From Accumulibacter sp. (GTDB lineage: Bacteria > Pseudomonadota > Gammaproteobacteria > Burkholderiales > Rhodocyclaceae): a stretch of 5,040 nucleotides of DNA. Shown one piece after another: positions 1-4,130 of this stretch. The stretch lies in assembly GCA_003538495.1 (NCBI GenBank), contig DPSD01000030.1:1-5040 (forward strand), written 5' to 3'. A model generated the notes under the pieces. It was not told where the DNA came from, searched no databases, and saw only the letters and a list, made by a program, of their open reading frames with translations. Position 1 is the first letter of the stretch, and each line of letters starts with the position of its first letter. A program made the position numbers and the translations under genes.

Positions 1-44
1 TCCGCGAAACCCCGCCTTCGCCCCCCGCAAGTCTCCGCAGCACC

Positions 45-100
45 CTATTCGCTATTCGCTATTCGCTATTCGCTATTCGCTATTCGCTATTCGCTATTCG
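45..100. repeat. Tandem array of eight perfect CTATTCG heptamers
   Basis: Eight uninterrupted identical copies of CTATTCG (CGAATAG on the minus strand) fill these 56 bases. The array overlaps the end of queD: the TAG stop (94-96) and part of the last two codons lie in or against the first unit met by queD transcription. The remaining seven units are just downstream in the queD 3' region. At the queD-proximal edge, ATTCG/CGAAT (96-105) is a perfect 10-bp palindrome. The unit length is not a multiple of three, so the plus strand is open in all frames (repeating Leu-Phe-Ala-Ile-Arg-Tyr-Ser) while the minus strand has stops in every frame. Gain or loss of units would leave QueD intact as long as one unit remains. 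The function is unknown; such perfect arrays are prone to replication slippage. Confidence 0.97.
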
Positions 101-537
101 CGAATCGCTTCCGCCCAGCAATTGGGCGTTTCGTAGAGGCGCAGGCGCTCGAGACGCAAGTGCTTGCCATAGTTGTCCCGATAGACCGAGTCGAGGATCG
201 AGAAGGCTCTCTGCGCAAGGTTTTCAGCGGTCGGCACACAATCGAGCAGCACCGTCTTGTGTCCCGGCAAGGAGGCCAGAAAGCTCACCACCGGCAGGTC
301 GCCGGCATAGACCAGGAAGGCATGATCCCAGGCATCGACCAGATGCTCGCAGGCCAGGGTCTTGACTTCGGAAAAATCCATCACCATGCCGTTGGCCGGG
401 TCGCCGTCGTGGCGGATGATGTCGCCGGCAAGCGTAATCTCGATCGCATAGCGGTGACCGTGCAGATGCCGACATTGACTCTTGTGGTCAGGTATGCGGT
501 GGCCGGCGTCGAATTCGAGGCGGCGGGTGATCAGCAT
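94..537 (-). CDS. queD: 6-carboxy-5,6,7,8-tetrahydropterin synthase QueD (PTPS family)
   Basis: The product has 147 residues and is predicted cytosolic. Known family role: QueD converts 7,8-dihydroneopterin triphosphate to 6-carboxytetrahydropterin, the second step from GTP to preQ0 and queuosine. Seen here: zinc-ligand histidines H13 (FDAGHR), H26 and H28, and the CxxxHGH signature with catalytic Cys22. The Asp71-His72 pair lies in WDHAFL, PTAEN is at 102-106, and the substrate-anchoring Glu136 is in LYETPN. It is longer than the roughly 120-residue E. coli enzyme, mainly from extra residues at about 80-100 before PTAEN. I chose ATG 535-537 because homology begins at once (MLITRRLEFDAGHR). 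The longer start at 660 would add 41 low-complexity, arginine-rich residues and translate through a good promoter. No convincing Shine-Dalgarno precedes the chosen ATG. No other queuosine genes are in the window. A biopterin-type 6-pyruvoyl synthase is the alternative, but CxxxHGH favours QueD. Confidence 0.93.
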   Translation of the reverse strand: MLITRRLEFDAGHRIPDHKSQCRHLHGHRYAIEITLAGDIIRHDGDPANGMVMDFSEVKTLACEHLVDAWDHAFLVYAGDLPVVSFLASLPGHKTVLLDCVPTAENLAQRAFSILDSVYRDNYGKHLRLERLRLYETPNCWAEAIRE

Positions 538-564
538 CGGAAGGGCACCGGAAAAGGACGTCCG

Positions 565-573
565 ATTATAACA
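565..573 (-). promoter_or_regulatory. Extended -10 promoter element for queD
   Basis: Read on the minus strand this is TGTTATAAT, a perfect match to the sigma70 extended -10 consensus TGnTATAAT. Transcription would begin near 558, giving a leader of about 20 nt before the queD ATG at 537. The region 17 bp upstream (GCAGGT on the minus strand) is a poor -35 box, as is common for extended -10 promoters. Its position in an otherwise very GC-rich stretch supports it. The short leader leaves no room for a preQ1 riboswitch. Confidence 0.6.
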
Positions 574-598
574 CCGCCGCTCCGCGCACCTGCGGCGG
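574..598. repeat. GC-rich inverted repeat CCGCCGC/GCGGCGG
   Basis: CCGCCGC (574-580) and GCGGCGG (592-598) form a perfect 7-bp inverted repeat around an 11-base loop, directly upstream of the queD -10 element. In minus-strand RNA arriving from the HD-GYP gene, the hairpin would be followed by UGUUAU. It could therefore act as a weak terminator for read-through, or as a DNA site overlapping the -35 region. Chance is also possible in such a GC-rich segment. Confidence 0.3.
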
Positions 599-702
599 CG
601 GGACCGGGGAACCGGGGTGTGATTCGGGACCCCAGTCGGCCACCGGAAGTCAATGCCCAAATCCCATGATCAAGCCACCCATTCAGTCAGGTAACGAACA
701 TT

Positions 703-720
703 CCGGTCAGGTCTGATCGG
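703..720 (-). terminator. Possible terminator hairpin after the HD-GYP gene
   Basis: The minus strand reads CCGATCAG, AC, CTGACCGG: eight-base arms with one mismatch (A/C) and a very short centre. It begins four bases after the TAA of the HD-GYP gene. The bases that follow (AATGTTCGTT) are only moderately T-rich, so this is at best a weak intrinsic terminator. The heptamer GTCAGGT of this arm also occurs at 686-692, exactly 20 bp away, which could instead mean a protein-binding site. Confidence 0.35.
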
Positions 721-724
721 TGCA

Positions 725-1963
725 TTACCCCGGCAGATTGGGCAGACCGGACCAGATCGCGCTGAGGTTGCTGAACTTCCATTTCTCCGGGTCTTCGATG
801 TTGACGATCTTGTAGGCAGCATCCGCGTGCGCGAGGTCGATGACGGTCGGCAAGATGCGTTCGTTCGAGCGTGTCGAGAAGAAGACCTTGACCTGTGGGC
901 GGAGCAGCGAGTGACTGCCCTGCTCGGTGACGACGCCGAGTCGGCCACAACTCAGTCGCACCAGCGTGCCGATCGGGTAGATACCGATGGTCTTGACAAA
1001 AGCCTGAAAGACCCTGGGTTCGAAATGACCCTTGGTCCATTCGTTCATCCGGCGCAGCGATTCGGCCGGGCACCAGCCGGCCTTGTAGGGCCGATCCGAG
1101 GTGATTGCGTCGTACACGTCGCAGACCGCGCCCATTTTGGCAAACAGGCTGATGTCGTCACCTTTCAGGCGCTTCGGGTAGCCGGAACCATCGGTCTTTT
1201 CGTGGTGGTGAAGGACCACATCCAGCGCGATCGCGTCGGCGCCGTGGCCCTCGAGCAATATCTGGTGGCCTTTTTCCGGATGCGATTTCACGAGAGTGAA
1301 CTCCGCGTCGGTCAGTCTGCCCGGCTTGTTGAGGATCGCGGTCGGGATCAACGCCTTGCCGAGGTCGTGCAGCAGCCCCGCCAGGCCGGCAGACTGCGTC
1401 TGCTGTGGATCGAGGCCAAGCTGTCTGGCAAGGGTAACCATCAACCCGCAGACAGCCACCGAATGCATGTACGTGTAATTGTCAGCAGACTTCAGGCGCG
1501 CGATGCTGACCAGGGCGCCTGGGTTGCGGCTCATCGAGTCCGAAATTTCATCGACCAGTCGTTGCGCGCCCACGCTATCGATCGCCTTGCCCATGCGCGC
1601 TTCTCCGAACATCGCGGTGATTGCCTCCCGCGACCTGGTGACGATCCTGGCCGCGCGGGCAAATTCGACCCCACTGCTGACGGATGCAGTCTCACGTTTC
1701 TTGCTGGCCGTGCTGGCCAGTTCAATATCGACCTCGGCCACGGACTCGGCGACCGCGACCGGCGAATCATCGGGCGCCAGATCCAGTCCCTTTGCGCAAT
1801 CAATCCAGACCTCGGTGATGCTGCTCGCGCGAATACTGGCGAGATCCTTCGGATCGGTGATGACGAATGCCGAGCGCCAGAACGGATGTTCCATCCAGGA
1901 ACCGCAGAAGTCCTTGAGGTACATCCCCAGGGTGAGCTGTTGGACACTGATTCGCTTGAGCAT
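725..1963 (-). CDS. DUF3391/HD-GYP domain protein, predicted c-di-GMP phosphodiesterase
   Basis: The product has 412 residues, with no signal peptide or membrane helix seen, so it is probably cytosolic. Residues 1-62 (MLKRISVQQLTLGMYLKDF onward) match the DUF3391 domain typical of the N-terminus of HD-GYP proteins, followed by a variable Ala/Ser-rich linker. The HD-GYP core lies at about 150-325: His167 (MHSVAV), His199-Asp200 with Lys203 (LHDLGK), His228 and His233, His252-254 and Glu255 (HHHEK), the intact signature DGSGYP at 258-263, and Asp282/Asp285 (CDVYDA). Known role: HD-GYP enzymes hydrolyse cyclic di-GMP to pGpG or GMP, lowering a signal for sessile growth. All metal and signature residues look intact, so activity is likely. 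The start is ATG 1961-1963, with AGGAG at 1969-1973 five bases upstream. A start at 2086 would overlap the upstream kinase gene. It is the second gene of a two-gene operon. About 90 C-terminal residues (325-412) are a conserved-looking tail whose role I cannot name. Confidence 0.93.
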   Translation of the reverse strand: MLKRISVQQLTLGMYLKDFCGSWMEHPFWRSAFVITDPKDLASIRASSITEVWIDCAKGLDLAPDDSPVAVAESVAEVDIELASTASKKRETASVSSGVEFARAARIVTRSREAITAMFGEARMGKAIDSVGAQRLVDEISDSMSRNPGALVSIARLKSADNYTYMHSVAVCGLMVTLARQLGLDPQQTQSAGLAGLLHDLGKALIPTAILNKPGRLTDAEFTLVKSHPEKGHQILLEGHGADAIALDVVLHHHEKTDGSGYPKRLKGDDISLFAKMGAVCDVYDAITSDRPYKAGWCPAESLRRMNEWTKGHFEPRVFQAFVKTIGIYPIGTLVRLSCGRLGVVTEQGSHSLLRPQVKVFFSTRSNERILPTVIDLAHADAAYKIVNIEDPEKWKFSNLSAIWSGLPNLPG

Positions 1964-1994
1964 GAAGTCTCCTGACAGAGGGAATTCGATGACT

Positions 1995-2609
1995 CTACTT
2001 CGGCAGCAGCAGACGAAAAACCGCACCACCGGCATTTTCAAGCCGGATTTCGCCCTGCTGGCCGGCGTTCTCGTGCATTTCTGCAATGCGTCTGGCCAGC
2101 CGGAGGCCGAGTCCGGTACCGTTCCTGGTGACCGGCGTCGCCGCGCCGGTCACATCTTCGAGCACCTCCTGGCGATAACCGTTGCCATCATCGCGAACCA
2201 GGAACTCGAGAAAACCGCCACGTTCGGCAACCTCGATAACGATGCGCGCCCGCGCATGCCGCCCGGCGTTGTGCACGGCATTGGCCAGTACCATGCGCAC
2301 GACGGCTTCGTCGTAGAACCACAGTGTCGGCGCCTGCGAACAATCGAGGTCAACGGGACAGCCTCCCTGGACGATGGCATCCTCGACAAACTCTGCGGCA
2401 AGATCGGCCGGAGCGTGCGCGTCAATGTCCAGGGTGAGGCTGCCGACGTCCGAGCGGTAATAGGTGAGTAGCCGTGTCAGCGTATTCGACGCCTCGATGG
2501 TCTCGCGCAGGGTATCTACGTCGCCTCTGGCTTCGGCGCGACCGGCCAGTTTGGCGAGGCGGTTCTTGACATCGTGCAGAGTCAGGGCAGCGATTTCAGC
2601 GAAGCTCAT
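1995..2609 (-). CDS. Compact sensor-less histidine kinase
   Basis: The product has 204 residues. An H-box at the extreme N-terminus (LTLHDVKNRL, phospho-acceptor His12) leads into a helical dimerisation segment to about residue 55. The HATPase_c domain (about 100-204) has an N-box (NAVHNA, Asn110/Asn114), a G1 box (DDGNG, 140-144) and a G2 box (NGTGLGL, 163-169). Known role: ATP-dependent autophosphorylation on His and transfer to a receiver-domain Asp. There is no sensor, PAS, HAMP or membrane part. This is not a start error, because an in-frame TGA lies at 2661-2663, only 51 bases upstream of the chosen ATG. GGAG (2618-2621) sits eight bases before the start. The stop is 31 bp from the HD-GYP start on the same strand, so cotranscription is likely. 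Input may come from a partner protein; the cognate receiver is not in the window. The kinase call is firm, but what it signals to is unknown. Confidence 0.88.
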   Translation of the reverse strand: MSFAEIAALTLHDVKNRLAKLAGRAEARGDVDTLRETIEASNTLTRLLTYYRSDVGSLTLDIDAHAPADLAAEFVEDAIVQGGCPVDLDCSQAPTLWFYDEAVVRMVLANAVHNAGRHARARIVIEVAERGGFLEFLVRDDGNGYRQEVLEDVTGAATPVTRNGTGLGLRLARRIAEMHENAGQQGEIRLENAGGAVFRLLLPK

Positions 2610-2663
2610 GAGGTGGACTCCAGGGAAAACTTGCGCTGCTCCTGGCAGCGATGCCGGCGATCA

Positions 2664-2676
2664 CGATTCGGAATCG
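2664..2676. promoter_or_regulatory. 13-bp dyad CGATTC-G-GAATCG, possible operator
   Basis: This is a perfect inverted repeat with six-base arms and a one-base centre, lying 55 bp upstream of the kinase ATG and between that gene and its putative promoter. A further half-site-like CGAATC follows at 2678-2683. The placement fits a regulator site in the leader of the kinase/HD-GYP operon, but no known regulator motif is recognised. Confidence 0.3.
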
Positions 2677-2704
2677 ACGAATCATTTCAAATCGGGAAGA
2701 TGCG

Positions 2705-2733
2705 ATTGTCCGGGCTAACTCCACATCGAGCAA
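2705..2733 (-). promoter_or_regulatory. Candidate promoter of the kinase/HD-GYP operon
   Basis: On the minus strand TTGCTC (2728-2733) and GACAAT (2705-2710) are spaced by exactly 17 bp. They match the sigma70 consensus at 3/6 and 4/6 positions. Transcription would start near 2698, giving a leader of about 90 nt that carries the CGATTCGGAATCG dyad. The match is modest and is the best I found upstream of the kinase. Confidence 0.3.
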
Positions 2734-2740
2734 TGCCCTC

Positions 2741-2770
2741 GTGATCGTTTCCGCGTGCTTTGTGTATAGT
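2741..2770 (+). promoter_or_regulatory. Candidate promoter of the acyl-CoA dehydrogenase gene
   Basis: TATAGT (2765-2770) is a 5/6 match to the -10 consensus and is preceded by TGTG. The -35 region is poor (GTGATC at 2741-2746 with an 18-bp spacer). The start would be near 2777. The 9-bp dyad TGCC-A-GGCA (2772-2780) would then cover the start point and could be an operator. It drives away from the divergent kinase promoter. Confidence 0.4.
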
Positions 2771-2832
2771 GTGCCAGGCAAGCATTCCAGCGGCAGGCAT
2801 CCGCATGCAGATTTCATGGCAAGGAGGGCGCA

Positions 2833-3993
2833 ATGCTCAGTACCGATGACAATCACCAGGAGATTCGCGACGCCATCCGCGACCTCTGCCGCAACTTCCC
2901 GGACGAGTATTTCCGCAGGATCGACGAGCAGCGCACTTATCCCGAGGCCTTCGCCGCCGCGCTGATCGGTGCTGGCTGGCTGGCGGCAATGATTCCCGAG
3001 GAGTACGGCGGCTCCGGCCTGGGGCTGACCGCGGCGAGCGTGATCATGGAAGAGATCAACCGTTGCGGTGGCAATTCCGGCGCCGTGCATGGCCAGATGT
3101 ATAACATGGGTACGCTGCTGCGGCACGGCAGCCCGGCGCAGAAGGAAAAATACCTGCCGGCGATTGCCGCCGGGAAACTCCGCATCCAGTCGATGGCGGT
3201 GACCGAGCCGAGCACCGGTTCCGATACGACGAAGATCAGGACTACCGCCGAAAGGAAGGATGGCCGTTATCTGGTCAATGGTCAGAAGGTCTGGATTTCG
3301 CGCGTGCAGCACTCGGATCTGATGATCCTGCTGGCACGCACCACAGCGCTCGCCGAGGTGAAAAGGAAATCCGAAGGGATGTCGATCTTCATCGTCGACC
3401 TGCATGACGCCATCGGCCACGGTCTCTCGGTGCGACCGATCGCCAACATGGTCAACCACGAGACCAACGAACTGTTCTTCGATAATCTCGAAATCCCCGC
3501 AGAGAACCTGATCGGTGACGAGGGCCAGGGCTTCCGCTACCTGCTCGACGGACTCAATGCCGAACGGGCCTTGATCGCCGCAGAATGCATCGGTGATGGC
3601 TACTGGTTCATCGATCGCGCGACGCGCTACGCCGGCGAGCGCATCGTTTTCGACCGGCCGATCGGCATGAACCAGGGGGTGCAGTTCCCGATCGCCGAGG
3701 CCCTGATCGAGATCGAGGCGGCCAACCTGATGCGTTTCCAGGCCTGCACGCTGTTCGACGCGCAGCAAGCCTGCGGCGCGCAGGCCAACATGGCCAAGTA
3801 CCTCGCTGCCAAGGCCTCCTGGGAGGCGGCCAACGTCTGTCTGCAGACCCACGGCGGCTTCGGTTTCGCCAGCGAATACGACATCGAGCGCAAGTTCCGC
3901 GAAACGCGCCTGTATCAGGTCGCACCGATCTCGACCAACCTGATCTTCGCCTACGTCGCCGAGCATCTGCTCGGGCTGCCGCGCTCGTTCTGA
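2833..3993 (+). CDS. Acyl-CoA dehydrogenase family flavoprotein
   Basis: The product has 386 residues, the normal length for a soluble FAD acyl-CoA dehydrogenase (alpha,beta-oxidation of an acyl-CoA, electrons passed to ETF). Visible landmarks are an N-terminal helical domain with PEEYGGSGLGL (55-65), the flavin/substrate motif MAVTEPSTGSDT (121-132), KVWIS (152-156), RIVFDRPIGMNQGVQF (270-285) and QTHGGFGF (338-345). The C-terminal site of the MCAD catalytic Glu is occupied by proline (YQVAPIS, Pro365). Glu244 in GLNAERALIAA aligns instead with the catalytic Glu of isovaleryl- and long-chain-type enzymes. That suggests a branched, long or otherwise unusual acyl substrate, which I cannot specify. 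The start ATG has AAGGAGG at 2821-2827, five bases upstream. There is no ETF, thiolase or CoA-ligase neighbour, so the pathway is not defined. I recall related enzymes often lying beside CoA-transferase genes, but none is seen here. Confidence 0.93.
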   Translation: MLSTDDNHQEIRDAIRDLCRNFPDEYFRRIDEQRTYPEAFAAALIGAGWLAAMIPEEYGGSGLGLTAASVIMEEINRCGGNSGAVHGQMYNMGTLLRHGSPAQKEKYLPAIAAGKLRIQSMAVTEPSTGSDTTKIRTTAERKDGRYLVNGQKVWISRVQHSDLMILLARTTALAEVKRKSEGMSIFIVDLHDAIGHGLSVRPIANMVNHETNELFFDNLEIPAENLIGDEGQGFRYLLDGLNAERALIAAECIGDGYWFIDRATRYAGERIVFDRPIGMNQGVQFPIAEALIEIEAANLMRFQACTLFDAQQACGAQANMAKYLAAKASWEAANVCLQTHGGFGFASEYDIERKFRETRLYQVAPISTNLIFAYVAEHLLGLPRSF

Positions 3994-3998
3994 GCGCT

Positions 3999-4062
3999 GG
4001 AGGATATCGCCATGCCTCCCTCGAGGAGGCTTGCCATGCGAATACAAACTCGTGCTTGTTGA
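3999..4062 (+). other. Two in-frame Shine-Dalgarno/ATG signals leading to a 16-codon ORF
   Basis: GGAGG (3999-4003) sits eight bases before ATG 4012, and GAGGAGG (4023-4029) sits six bases before ATG 4036, in the same frame. The frame closes at TGA 4060-4062, giving MPPSRRLAMRIQTRAC or its last eight residues. The first signal begins only a few bases after the acyl-CoA dehydrogenase stop. Both have better ribosome-binding sequence than the aer start at 4124. It may be a leader peptide, the remnant of a lost downstream gene, or chance. I do not recognise the peptide. Confidence 0.3.
4014..4030 (+). promoter_or_regulatory. Hairpin able to mask a Shine-Dalgarno
   Basis: GCCTCC (4014-4019) and GGAGGC (4025-4030) form a perfect 6-bp stem around CTCGA. 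The 3' arm is the Shine-Dalgarno of ATG 4036. The same CCTCC can instead pair with the first GGAGG (3999-4003), so the two pairings exclude each other. No T-run follows, so it is a poor intrinsic terminator for the acyl-CoA dehydrogenase gene. Confidence 0.35.
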
Positions 4063-4130
4063 ATCGGCAATACTTAGGCATCATCCACAGCCATATCACC
4101 ATCATCCACGCACCGTTCACGCCATGCGAA
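4033..4130 (+). repeat. Duplicated start-region sequence GCCATGCGAA
   Basis: GCCATGCGAA occurs at 4033-4042 and again at 4121-4130, where it contains the aer ATG. With one extra base the match runs on: GCCATGCGAATACAA against GCCATGCGAAACAA. The copies are 88 bp apart. GCCATGC also occurs at 4009-4015. The upstream copy has a strong Shine-Dalgarno and the aer copy has none, which suggests an insertion or duplication that separated a ribosome-binding site from its gene. Confidence 0.5.
4079..4109. repeat. Direct repeat CATCATCCAC, two copies 21 bp apart
   Basis: CATCATCCAC is found at 4079-4088 and 4100-4109, a spacing of two helical turns, 15 to 45 bp before the aer ATG. The spacing suits two protein molecules on one DNA face, or it may be leader RNA. 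No regulator is known to me for this sequence. Confidence 0.5.

Noticed and set aside
45..100. CRISPR array
   Set aside because: The units are 7 bp, contiguous and without spacers, so this is a simple tandem repeat.
1..100. Plus-strand gene ending in a Leu-Phe-Ala-Ile-Arg-Tyr-Ser repeat
   Set aside because: All three plus frames are open here only because of the repeat composition. There is no start, ribosome-binding site or recognisable sequence in 1-44.
538..660. N-terminal extension of QueD to the ATG at 660
   Set aside because: The extra 41 residues have no homology to the family, are arginine-rich, and would be encoded across the consensus -10 element.
160..669. 169-residue plus-strand open frame
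   Set aside because: It is antisense to queD and its promoter with no domain; QueD has all its zinc and catalytic residues.
827..1975. 382-residue plus-strand open frame
   Set aside because: It lies wholly opposite the HD-GYP gene, whose catalytic signature is intact. The product is Arg/Asp/Gly-rich with no family features.
1964..2086. N-terminal extension of the HD-GYP protein to 2086
   Set aside because: It would overlap the kinase gene by 92 bases. The internal ATG at 1963 has AGGAG at proper spacing and begins the DUF3391 domain.
1479..2471. 330-residue plus-strand open frame
   Set aside because: It crosses two well-supported minus-strand genes and their junction and has no motif, so it is a GC-bias shadow.
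2596..4047. 483-residue open frame on the minus strand opposite the acyl-CoA dehydrogenase
   Set aside because: It is a mirror frame of a GC-rich gene. The plus-strand product has full family motifs and a strong Shine-Dalgarno, while the antisense product has no recognisable domain and would run through the divergent promoter region.
4058..4069. Sigma28-like -10 (GCCGATTC) on the minus strand
   Set aside because: It points away from aer, towards the end of the dehydrogenase gene, has no matching -35 that I can see, and no minus-strand gene follows.
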